A program made the position numbers and the translations under genes. 38,919 nucleotides of DNA from positions 1 through 38,919 of the forward strand of contig NZ_WVHP01000004.1 in NCBI RefSeq assembly GCF_009834765.1. Reading direction: 5' to 3'. Positions 21,731 through 29,092 of the stretch are shown here, in pieces. This DNA comes from Saccharibacter sp. EH611 (GTDB taxonomy: Bacteria > Pseudomonadota > Alphaproteobacteria > Acetobacterales > Acetobacteraceae). The notes under the pieces are model-generated. The model was given only the letters and a program-made list of their open reading frames with translations. It did not search any database and had not been told where the DNA came from. Position 1 is the stretch's first letter. The number at the start of each line of letters is the position of its first letter.

Positions 21731-22580
21731 CCCTAGCCTGAGGCTCTCAACCATCCTGAATAAGCCGCTCGCCCTTGACCATAGCCGCGCGTCAGAATTG
21801 CGCTCAGAACTTGTCGCACATGGGCCGCATGCGACAATAGTCGCACAGTCTCCTCAGGCGATGAGTGGTTTTGAAGACTCTGAAAATAGCTTTTTTTATT
21901 GGGGCGTTCCTCTCCGCATAGAAGGAAATGTAGGGATCATCCCCATTACAGGGCTCCTCTTATCGGGCCCCGGTGGCGTTTTTTACCCCTATTGCTCGTT
22001 CTATGAGGACATCAGGGCACGGCTTGACGACGCCCTGGATGATAGCCGGATTAAAGCGATTGCCTTATGGATTGATAGCCCCGGTGGCGATGTCAGCCAA
22101 TGCTTAGAATTGTCAGACACGATCGCTCAAGCGCGCCGTCGAAAGCCCATTGTCGCTATTGTCTATAATGCGGCAAACTCCGCCGCTTACGCCCTGGCTT
22201 GCGGCGCCGATACGATCACCGTTCCTGAAACGGGCATGGTGGGGTCGATTGGCGTCATTATGATTCACGCGGACTATTCAGAGATGCTGCACAATAAGGG
22301 CATCAAAACCACTGTTTTCCGCTTTGGACGCCATAAAGCAGAGCTTCAAGAGGTAGAGCCACTGACCCCTGAGATCATCAATCGCGAACAAGCGATTGTA
22401 AATGCGCTTGGTGAAAAATTTGTCGCACTCGTTGCACGCAATCGCGGCCTTGATGAAGGCACGATACGCGCAATGGAAGGGGAAGCCTATTTAGGAGAGC
22501 GTGGCGTTGCCCTTGGCCTTGCCGATTCCGCTATGCCCCCACATCAAGCGTTAGACGACCTCATTGAGCAGTTTTCCTAA
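21723..22580 (+). CDS. S49-family capsid maturation protease (gpC-like)
   Basis: A 285-residue SppA/S49 peptidase. The start is at 21723 (MSNPSLRLST), overlapping the portal stop; the longer frame from 21579 runs inside the portal gene. The catalytic Ser lies in NAANSAAYALA at about residue 153, and the general-base Lys is probably in FGRHKAELQE at about 204. DSPGGDVSQ marks the oxyanion-side strand. It should process the scaffold and head proteins. Unlike lambda gpC, the scaffold-like part is a separate downstream gene. Confidence 0.88.
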   Translation: MSNPSLRLSTILNKPLALDHSRASELRSELVAHGPHATIVAQSPQAMSGFEDSENSFFYWGVPLRIEGNVGIIPITGLLLSGPGGVFYPYCSFYEDIRARLDDALDDSRIKAIALWIDSPGGDVSQCLELSDTIAQARRRKPIVAIVYNAANSAAYALACGADTITVPETGMVGSIGVIMIHADYSEMLHNKGIKTTVFRFGRHKAELQEVEPLTPEIINREQAIVNALGEKFVALVARNRGLDEGTIRAMEGEAYLGERGVALGLADSAMPPHQALDDLIEQFS

Positions 22581-22595
22581 CCGCTCAAACCCGTT

Positions 22596-22613
22596 TGTTA
22601 AACCGGTTTAACA
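22596..22613. promoter_or_regulatory. Palindrome copy 2 (late region)
   Basis: TGTTAAACCGGTTTAACA, identical to the core at 3612-3629, in the gap between the protease and the acidic scaffold-like gene. It lies 13 bases before an intrinsic terminator (22627-22657). Confidence 0.75.
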
Positions 22614-22626
22614 CCCTGCCAAATAG

Positions 22627-22657
22627 GCCGCCATCATCACGATGAGCGGCTTTTTTT
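22627..22657 (+). terminator. Intrinsic terminator between protease and scaffold-like genes
   Basis: GCCGC (22627-22631) with GCGGC (22646-22650), loop of 14 bases, then seven T (22651-22657). It is followed within 14 bases by the next start codon at 22671. Confidence 0.6.
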
Positions 22658-22670
22658 ATGGAGCTAAAAA

Positions 22671-23306
22671 ATGGCACAACGCCCCGCCTCTCGTCGCAAC
22701 ACCCGCAGCCCTTTTGCTCATTTAAACGGGGCCCGTATGAGCGATGATGATCAAGACACGCTTCCACCGAAAGCGGACGAAAACACCCCAGACGACCTCC
22801 CTCCTGAAGAAACCACTGGAGAGGATGACGACACCCAACGGGCACGGCAGCGTCGTGGTGAAACCCCCGACCCTGATGACGACACCGCACAATCTGACGA
22901 TGATCTTGATGCGGAAGATGAGCGTGATGATGAGGACGACAAAAAAGCAGAAGATGAAGACGATGACGACGACAGAACCGTTCGGGAAGACGCAAAAGCC
23001 CGCGCCTCATCCCGTGCGCAAGCCATTTTAAGACGCCCTGAAGCGGCCAATAATTTGGCTCTTGCCTGTCATATTGCCTTTAACACCACAATGACGCGCA
23101 TGCAGGCCGTAGCCGCTCTCCGTGCGGCATCATGTGGTTCAAGACGGTCACGTCGTGCCAACGCGCGCCACACATCCCAGAACACAACAGCCAGCCTGCG
23201 CAGCCGCATGACCTCTCATGCTGTGCGCCCCCTCAAAGCTAATGCGGGTCAGCCCAAAAGCTCTCTTCAAAATCGCGTTGCGGCTTTTAACAAACGCCAT
23301 CAGTAA
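22671..23306 (+). CDS. Acidic scaffold-like head protein
   Basis: A 211-residue protein with a very acidic middle (about residues 55-100, runs of Asp and Glu) between basic N- and C-terminal parts. Size, charge pattern and position between the protease and the capsid genes suggest a scaffolding protein, degraded during maturation. There is no clear sequence signature. GGAG lies upstream of the ATG. Confidence 0.5.
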   Translation: MAQRPASRRNTRSPFAHLNGARMSDDDQDTLPPKADENTPDDLPPEETTGEDDDTQRARQRRGETPDPDDDTAQSDDDLDAEDERDDEDDKKAEDEDDDDDRTVREDAKARASSRAQAILRRPEAANNLALACHIAFNTTMTRMQAVAALRAASCGSRRSRRANARHTSQNTTASLRSRMTSHAVRPLKANAGQPKSSLQNRVAAFNKRHQ

Positions 23307-23318
23307 AGGGTCGTCATC

Positions 23319-23723
23319 ATGCCATTGCCTCCAAGCTACCAATTCCGCCCCGGTGCACGAACCGTCACCTTCGTCCCCGATCAGCTCATTGCCGGCAACC
23401 TCAAGCTCGTCACGCGTGACGTTTCCTTTGCTCAATCAGACACGCCACTTATCCGAGGCACTCTTGTCGGCCGTGTTGATGCCACAGGCCTTTTTGTTCC
23501 CGCACTCCCAAGTGCAACAGATGGAAGCCAGACCCCCCTTGGCATTGTTGTTGACACTGTTGACACAACGGCCGGTCAGGCCTGGGGGGCTATTTATGAG
23601 ATGGGCGAATTTAATAGCCGCTATCTCACCTATGATTCCTCCTGGAGCTATGACGCGCTGGTAACGGCATGCCGTAAAAATCAGCTCTTTATCAAAGAAT
23701 CCCTTTCAAATGATATTGTATAA
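23319..23723 (+). CDS. Head decoration protein (gpD-like)
   Basis: A 134-residue protein directly before the major capsid gene. LIAGNLKLVTRDVSFAQSDTPLIRGTLVGRV and the YEMGEFNSRYLTYD segment fit lambda gpD-type decoration proteins, which stabilise the expanded capsid. Confidence 0.75.
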   Translation: MPLPPSYQFRPGARTVTFVPDQLIAGNLKLVTRDVSFAQSDTPLIRGTLVGRVDATGLFVPALPSATDGSQTPLGIVVDTVDTTAGQAWGAIYEMGEFNSRYLTYDSSWSYDALVTACRKNQLFIKESLSNDIV

Positions 23724-23737
23724 AAGGAACAGAGTTA

Positions 23738-24901
23738 ATGGCCTATAATTCTAGTGCAGAACTCGCTTCAGGAACCTCTTTGCAGGCCATGATCAGCCTC
23801 TATGACCGAGTTGAACTTATTGGTGTTGTTGAAAACCTCAAAAAGTCCTCTGGCTTCTTGCTTGATCTTGCTTTCCCCAACATCGTGACCTCTGAGTTCC
23901 CTGAAGTCGCCATTGATGTGGACGTTGGTAAACGCCGCATGTCCCCTTTTGTTAGCCCGCTGGTGGAAGGGAAAACCGTTGAATCACGCCGCACACAAAC
24001 CAACTTATTTACGCCACCAACCATAAAAGACTTACGCACTCCTGACCTTCTAAAACCTATTCGCCGTCAAATTGGGGAACGCGTTGGTGGCGACACTTCT
24101 ATGCGTGCGCGCTTAGAAGAAAATCTCATTTTTGAACTTTCTGATCAAAAAGATATGGCCAACCGCCGCACGGAATGGATGGCCGCCCAAGCCCTCAGTA
24201 CCGGCAAAATTGGCATGAATGTAGAAGGGGAAGGGGTATCTGTTATTGATTTCAACCGTGATCCTTCTCTGACCATCGCACTAACGGGCAATGCTCAATG
24301 GGGACAACCCAACGTCTCACCAGCCGATAGCGTGACGAACTGGGCGATCTACGTCATGCAAAAATCTGGGGCGATGCCTCAAAATATCGTTTTTACACCG
24401 TCTCCATGGCAAAAGTTTATTTCTGACCCGAAAGTGGTCAACACCATCTTCCAAAGCGCTCTTATTGACCCTAAAAATGACCCGATCGTCACAGGGGCAC
24501 GCGTTCCCAATCAAGGCGGTGTCTCTATGGGCCGTTGGGGGCAGTTCAATCTTTGGCTGTATGCAGACTGGTATGTTGACTATCTGCGCGACGCCGCAGG
24601 CCGGATTGTGCGTGATGCGGAAGGAAACGCTCAAGAATTTGAGCGCCCCATGCTCCCAGATGGGTCTGTCATCCTGACCGGCCCTGACCTTCAGGGAACG
24701 CGGGCTTACGGCCTTATTCAAGACCCTTACTTCAATTTCGAGCCTTTATCTTACGCTCCAAAGCTGTGGTACAACGAAAATCCCGGCCAGATTAATCTGT
24801 TGATGCAGTCAGCCCCACTGCCTATCCCGTCGCGAGTCAACGCGGCTTTTTGTGCGACCGTATGCGCCCCCGGCAATGGCGTTTCAGGAGGGAATAGCTA
24901 A
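23738..24901 (+). CDS. Major capsid protein (phage E family)
   Basis: A 387-residue capsid protein of the lambda gpE family. Typical parts are FLLDLAFPNIVTSEFPEVAIDVD near the N-terminus, RRQIGERVGGDTS near 120, and the C-terminal YAPKLWYNENPGQINLLMQSAPLPIP. AAAGGAAC lies upstream of the ATG. The stop overlaps the next start (TAATG). Confidence 0.92.
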   Translation: MAYNSSAELASGTSLQAMISLYDRVELIGVVENLKKSSGFLLDLAFPNIVTSEFPEVAIDVDVGKRRMSPFVSPLVEGKTVESRRTQTNLFTPPTIKDLRTPDLLKPIRRQIGERVGGDTSMRARLEENLIFELSDQKDMANRRTEWMAAQALSTGKIGMNVEGEGVSVIDFNRDPSLTIALTGNAQWGQPNVSPADSVTNWAIYVMQKSGAMPQNIVFTPSPWQKFISDPKVVNTIFQSALIDPKNDPIVTGARVPNQGGVSMGRWGQFNLWLYADWYVDYLRDAAGRIVRDAEGNAQEFERPMLPDGSVILTGPDLQGTRAYGLIQDPYFNFEPLSYAPKLWYNENPGQINLLMQSAPLPIPSRVNAAFCATVCAPGNGVSGGNS

Positions 24902-25245
24902 TGGCGGACGACACAAATCCCTCGAAGTCAGAAGAGGCAACGCAGCCTCACACTGACCAGGATACCCTCCACACAACCTCAAGGACGCCCCCTGTGCCCA
25001 ATCAGGATACCTTCCCAACCGTTCGTGCTGTTGCCTTACGCCCGATCTACGATGAGCCAGGACACCCCCCTATTCCACCTGGCACCGATATTACCATTTG
25101 CACCACCACGGCACGCGAATGGGTAGAAGTGGGCATTATTCGCCTAGCAAGTGGTGAAGTTCTCCCAGCTCAAGAGCGCGCCACAGAAGGGGCCTTCCCG
25201 ATCTTTGCCAAATCAGCGCCCCCACCACCAACCTCGCAAGGATGA
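24901..25245 (+). CDS. Unknown small head/neck protein
   Basis: A 114-residue protein, with Thr/Pro-rich first 40 residues and a short folded part (VRAVALRPIYDEPGHPPIPPGTDI). It is coupled on both sides by overlapping start and stop codons. Position between capsid and head-tail joining genes suggests a connector or packaging accessory role. No family recognised. Confidence 0.6.
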   Translation: MADDTNPSKSEEATQPHTDQDTLHTTSRTPPVPNQDTFPTVRAVALRPIYDEPGHPPIPPGTDITICTTTAREWVEVGIIRLASGEVLPAQERATEGAFPIFAKSAPPPPTSQG

Positions 25246-25604
25246 GCGGGCCGCTCGATTGGGACGGCCTCGTTCTTGGCCCTGTGATGGAGACGTTCGG
25301 TGAGCCTCTCACACTCTTTCCCGCTTCAGGAGGGCCAAAAGTGCCTTTTGTGGGAATCTATGATGAGGGATTTAAAAAGGTTGAAGACATCCCAACAGAG
25401 ATGGGGATGGCACCTGCTCACATCAGCTCATCCCTCCCCGTCATCGGGTGCCGTTCCTCCAGCTTTCCAACCCTCCCCCAGCAAGGCGACCATGTTCTTG
25501 TCAGGGGAGAGCGGCTTGTCATTGAGGAAGTCCAGCCAGACTCTCACGGCGCTCTTCACCTCACCTTGAATGTAGGCAATGCCTCACCGGAAATCTTCGC
25601 ATGA
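25242..25604 (+). CDS. Head-tail joining protein (gpFII-like)
   Basis: A 120-residue protein. FGEPLTLFP, VPFVGIYDE and the end stretch LPQQGDHVLVRGERLVIEEVQPDSHG are typical of the FII-like head-tail connector fold, which forms the tail attachment interface. Overlaps both neighbours by four bases. Confidence 0.7.
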   Translation: MSGPLDWDGLVLGPVMETFGEPLTLFPASGGPKVPFVGIYDEGFKKVEDIPTEMGMAPAHISSSLPVIGCRSSSFPTLPQQGDHVLVRGERLVIEEVQPDSHGALHLTLNVGNASPEIFA

Positions 25605-26107
25605 GACCATCCCCTCTTCACGATGACGGCCGGCTTTTCCGCGTGCAGCTTCGTGACCTCTGTGTTGATCTTTTAAAGAACGCATCAACCGTCGCAGGGA
25701 GCCGTGTTTTTAAGGGGAACCCATGGCCTGTAATGGCCGACAAACTCCCCGCCCTATGGGTCTCTGCTCCCTCTGATGTTGGCAGCTCTTTAGGGGCAGG
25801 CCCCCCGTCTTTCTCTCGCACAACCACCATTCAAATTATTGGGATTGTGCGTGGTGATAACCCTGCTGATGCGTTGGAACAGATCGATCAGTTCAATGAC
25901 GCGATTGAAACCCTCCTCATGACCGACACGCGCCTTATGGGTAACGTTGAGGAAGTGGAGGGACTGCACACACATGTTGAGCTGAATAGTGAAACAAAAA
26001 GTCATCTCGCTCAGTTCACGCTCGCCCTAGAGCTCAAATATTCCGAAACCTATCCGCTGCCGGGAAAGCCTTTGTCCGCCCTCACAGGCACTTTTGGCCC
26101 CCTCTAA
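25601..26107 (+). CDS. Tail terminator/minor tail protein
   Basis: A 168-residue protein with LPALWVSAPSD, the RTTTIQIIGIVRGDN strand pair and the LEQIDQFNDAIETLL helix, the pattern of phage tail terminators (gpU-like or Mu gp37-like) that cap the tube and join it to the head. Position fits. Exact family is not certain. Confidence 0.6.
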   Translation: MRPSPLHDDGRLFRVQLRDLCVDLLKNASTVAGSRVFKGNPWPVMADKLPALWVSAPSDVGSSLGAGPPSFSRTTTIQIIGIVRGDNPADALEQIDQFNDAIETLLMTDTRLMGNVEEVEGLHTHVELNSETKSHLAQFTLALELKYSETYPLPGKPLSALTGTFGPL

Positions 26108-26136
26108 CGGTTTATATCATCCTTTTAGGATACCCC

Positions 26137-26358
26137 ATGTTCATCAAACCAGCTCAAAGCCGGGTGGTGCGCCATCCCGGCACGTTACGCTTACTTTCCT
26201 CTGATGGGGAAAACGTCACACCATCTCCTTTTTGGCATAGGCTTCTCGCCGTTGGGGACGTCATAGAATGTGCTCCGCCCTCGTCAGAACCCCAACCTTC
26301 TCAAAAACTTTCATCAGCCTTGACTGAGCGCCGCACAGAAGAGGGGAAAACCCCATGA
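26137..26358 (+). CDS. DUF2635 protein (Mu gp38-like)
   Basis: A 73-residue protein beginning MFIKPAQSRVVRHPGTL, then FWHRLLAVGDVIEC, the signature of the small DUF2635 family found just before Mu-like sheath genes. Role in tail assembly unclear. Its stop overlaps the sheath start (ATGA). Confidence 0.7.
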   Translation: MFIKPAQSRVVRHPGTLRLLSSDGENVTPSPFWHRLLAVGDVIECAPPSSEPQPSQKLSSALTERRTEEGKTP

Positions 26359-27851
26359 GCTCCGCTATTTCAATCCCAGGCTACGACACGTCCAATCGTG
26401 TTCCGGGGTTTTATTTTGCCCTCGATAACTCCAAAGCCAATACGGCCGCTGGTGTGCGCCGCGTTTTACTCATTGGCCAAAAACTCAAAAACGCCCCCGG
26501 AACCGCGAATGTTGCGGTCAAAGATACGGGGCTTTCCAATGCCATCGCCTCATATGGCGACGGCTCACATATCGCTTTGATGTTGGCCGCCTACCGTCAG
26601 ACCGACCCATCAGGAGAAGTCTGGCTCTTACCACTTGATGACGATGAAGGCGCAAGTCACGCCAGCGCAACGCTCACGCTTAATGGCCAAGCAACCGAAG
26701 CGGGAACACTCCCCCTTTACGTGAACGATACGCTCATCAGCGTTCCCGTTGCCAATGGAGACACCGCTCAGGCTGTTGCGCAGTCTATAGTCGTGCGTTT
26801 CAATCAAACCGCAGGCTTGCCTGTTACCGTTGGCACGCCTGCCAAGGGAAACGATGGCACGATCTCCCTCACCTTCACGGCCAAGAATGCCGGTCTTACC
26901 GACAATCAGCACAGCCTAGCCGTTGCACTTTTAGGCTCATCAGGCGGGCAATCTGTTCCCAATGGCCTTACCGTCACCACAACCGCCTTCACCAGCGGCG
27001 CACAAAACCCTCAGCTTCCCTCTGTGTTCGCAACACAAGGAAGCCGTGTGTATGATCTCCTCATTCACCCCTATAGTGATGAGGCATCCCTCACAGCATT
27101 CCGTGATTGGACCAACAACCTGAGCGGTCGGTGGTCGCCCATGCAGCAGCTCTATGGTCAGGCCATCACAGCGGCTCGCCTGACATATGGCCAAGCAACC
27201 GCTTTGGTAAGCAAGAACGATCCGCACCAGTCCATCATGCCCACATCAGACAGCCCCTCCCACCCCGCTAAATGGGCGGCATGGCTTGGTGGGGCTATTG
27301 CTCTGTCCATGCGTGACAACCCGGCCTTGCCTGTCGCAGGGATAACACTGCCAGCTCTCCCTCCTAGTGGTATGGGTGAGTTCGACCGTGACCAACGCAA
27401 CTCATTGCTCCATGACGGCCTCAGCACATTCCGTGTCAGCGATGATGGCAGCGTCATCATTGAGCGCGTCATCACAACCTATACTGAGAACGCCAACGGC
27501 CTGCCTGACAATTCCTATTTGGATATTGAGCGTCTCTTAACCGCTCAAGTCTGCCTCCAAGACATGGGCACCTTCGTTTACGAGCAATGTGGGAACTCCA
27601 TCTTGTTGCAAAACGGCTCACGCATCCCAGCAGGCGTCCGTGCTGTCACACCTGACATTGTCGCCAACACCATTAAGGCACGCTACCGAACCCAATGTGA
27701 CAATCTCTGGTGTCAAAACCCTGCACAATTCAATGCCGGTCTTTCTGTTGAATATGCAGGGGAAGGGGTTCTCAAAACGCTTATGCCCTACATTTTTGCC
27801 GATCAGCTCTGGACGATTGCTGGCAATGCACAATTCCTCGCCTCATCCTAA
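26355..27851 (+). CDS. Tail sheath protein (Mu gpL-like)
   Basis: A 498-residue contractile sheath protein. IPGYDTSNRVPGFYFALDNSKANT and VRRVLLIGQKL at the N-terminus and the LNRIPAG-type ending (NGSRIPAGVRAVTPDI, then IKARYRT) match Mu-like sheaths. It fixes the phage as a myophage, because the sheath contracts to drive the tube through the cell envelope. Confidence 0.9.
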   Translation: MSSAISIPGYDTSNRVPGFYFALDNSKANTAAGVRRVLLIGQKLKNAPGTANVAVKDTGLSNAIASYGDGSHIALMLAAYRQTDPSGEVWLLPLDDDEGASHASATLTLNGQATEAGTLPLYVNDTLISVPVANGDTAQAVAQSIVVRFNQTAGLPVTVGTPAKGNDGTISLTFTAKNAGLTDNQHSLAVALLGSSGGQSVPNGLTVTTTAFTSGAQNPQLPSVFATQGSRVYDLLIHPYSDEASLTAFRDWTNNLSGRWSPMQQLYGQAITAARLTYGQATALVSKNDPHQSIMPTSDSPSHPAKWAAWLGGAIALSMRDNPALPVAGITLPALPPSGMGEFDRDQRNSLLHDGLSTFRVSDDGSVIIERVITTYTENANGLPDNSYLDIERLLTAQVCLQDMGTFVYEQCGNSILLQNGSRIPAGVRAVTPDIVANTIKARYRTQCDNLWCQNPAQFNAGLSVEYAGEGVLKTLMPYIFADQLWTIAGNAQFLASS

Positions 27852-27862
27852 GGAGAAACCCC

Positions 27863-28252
27863 ATGGCTGCCATTCGCAGAGGCCCCCTTGCTGGTTGGGC
27901 CAGCTTTACCATCAACGGCGAGGTCTGGAATGTCGTCGGAGACCTCGAATACCGACCAAGCGGCATGACCAACGAAACCCTCAAGGGCCAAAGTGCCGTT
28001 GAGGGTTTTGGGCAAATGCCCGTGGAAGGTGAAATAAGCGCTAATATTCGAGACCGTGACGATAAACGCATTGCTGATCTTCAGGGTGCTTCTGGTTTCA
28101 CCATCATTGCAGAACTTGCCAACGGAAAAGTCGTGACAGGAAGCGATATGTGGCAAGTCGAAAATCTCACCGTTTCCACACAAGAAAGCACCTTTAAGCT
28201 CACCTTTCACGGCACCAGCGTGATTGAAGAAACCGTCGGAGGCACCGCATGA
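27863..28252 (+). CDS. Tail tube protein (Mu gpM-like)
   Basis: A 129-residue protein with AAGGAG upstream. GWASFTINGEVWNVVGDLEYRPSG and EGFGQMPVEGEISANIRD are typical of Mu-type tube proteins, which stack inside the sheath. It directly follows the sheath gene and overlaps the chaperone gene by four bases. Confidence 0.87.
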   Translation: MAAIRRGPLAGWASFTINGEVWNVVGDLEYRPSGMTNETLKGQSAVEGFGQMPVEGEISANIRDRDDKRIADLQGASGFTIIAELANGKVVTGSDMWQVENLTVSTQESTFKLTFHGTSVIEETVGGTA

Positions 28253-28893
28253 CACTCTCAGATAACGACATGCTTGAAAGCCTATCTCAGGATCAGGAAG
28301 CAGAACCTAATACGCAAGCTGAAACGCTGACACTTTCCCTTCCAGCCCCTATCAGCGTTGGGGAAAAAACAATCACAGAGCTCAAACTCCGAGAGCCAAC
28401 GCTCTATGAAACCATCATAGCGTCACGAAAGGTTGTAAGCTTCCCCAACATCGTACGTGTTGAGGTTATGGAAGCTGAAATAGAGATTGTCCGTCAGGTT
28501 ACAGGTCTCTCTGATGCCTTTTTCTCTCAAATCCCTTCTGGCATTATCAAAAAAGCGCGTGATTTTGTTGTGGGCTTTGAAGAACGAGCACGCGACAATC
28601 TATCGCAGGAAGAGCATGATCTTCCATGCGAAAAAACATTAACATTCTCTCCGGCCATTCATGGCGGTGGGAAAGAATGGGATGTGATGACATTGCGCGC
28701 TCCAACCATTGGAGAAATTAAATCAGCGCGTATGATCTTAAAAAAAGCCTCGTTGGAGAAAATTCATCGATCCAATGAGATGCTTATTACAGCGGTGAGC
28801 GGCTGGCCAAAAGCCGCTGTTTTACGGCTTCCTATTTCCAATTTTGTCGAAGCATCTGGGTATCTCAACGGTTTTTTTCCCGTTTTCCAGTGA
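28249..28893 (+). CDS. Tail assembly chaperone, short form (gp41-like)
   Basis: A 214-residue protein. The part around TELKLREPTLYETI and TLRAPTIGEIKSA resembles the Mu gp41/P2 gpE class of tail assembly chaperones between tube and tape measure genes. The 0-frame ends at TGA 28891, shortly after a T_TTT_TTT slippery heptamer (28872-28878). A fraction of ribosomes shifting by -1 would make a longer 266-residue form. Confidence 0.75.
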   Translation: MTLSDNDMLESLSQDQEAEPNTQAETLTLSLPAPISVGEKTITELKLREPTLYETIIASRKVVSFPNIVRVEVMEAEIEIVRQVTGLSDAFFSQIPSGIIKKARDFVVGFEERARDNLSQEEHDLPCEKTLTFSPAIHGGGKEWDVMTLRAPTIGEIKSARMILKKASLEKIHRSNEMLITAVSGWPKAAVLRLPISNFVEASGYLNGFFPVFQ

Positions 28894-29048
28894 ATTGGCG
28901 TGACATCCCCGCAGAGCTTTCTCTCACTTTCCCAGGCTGGACGCGTTCAGACCTAGAAAGCTTGACGGGTGACGAGATGATCTTCTGGGTCAAACAGTCC
29001 AACCGCATTGCAAAAATACGTCAAAGAGCCGCAGAAAATAGCGGATAA
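28872..29048 (+). CDS. Frameshift extension of the tail assembly chaperone (-1 frame)
   Basis: At T_TTT_TTT (28872-28878, in the 0-frame as GGT TTT TTT) a -1 slip continues as TCC CGT TTT CCA GTG AAT and reads on to TAA at 29046-29048, adding 56 residues with a WRDIPAEL and FWVKQSNRIAK segment, like gpT or gpE+E' extensions. GTG 28890 could also start this part separately, but no Shine-Dalgarno is evident. The same genetic design is known in lambda G/GT, P2 E/E+E' and Mu gp41/42. Confidence 0.75.
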   Translation, partial: FFSRFPVNWRDIPAELSLTFPGWTRSDLESLTGDEMIFWVKQSNRIAKIRQRAAENSG

Positions 29049-29055
29049 ATGACGG

Positions 29056-29073
29056 TGTTAAACCGGTTTAACA
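29056..29073. promoter_or_regulatory. Palindrome copy 3 (late region)
   Basis: TGTTAAACCGGTTTAACA again, in the short gap between the chaperone extension (stop 29048) and the tape measure start at 29093. Confidence 0.75.
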
Positions 29074-29092
29074 ACCCAGAAGATGGGGTAAG

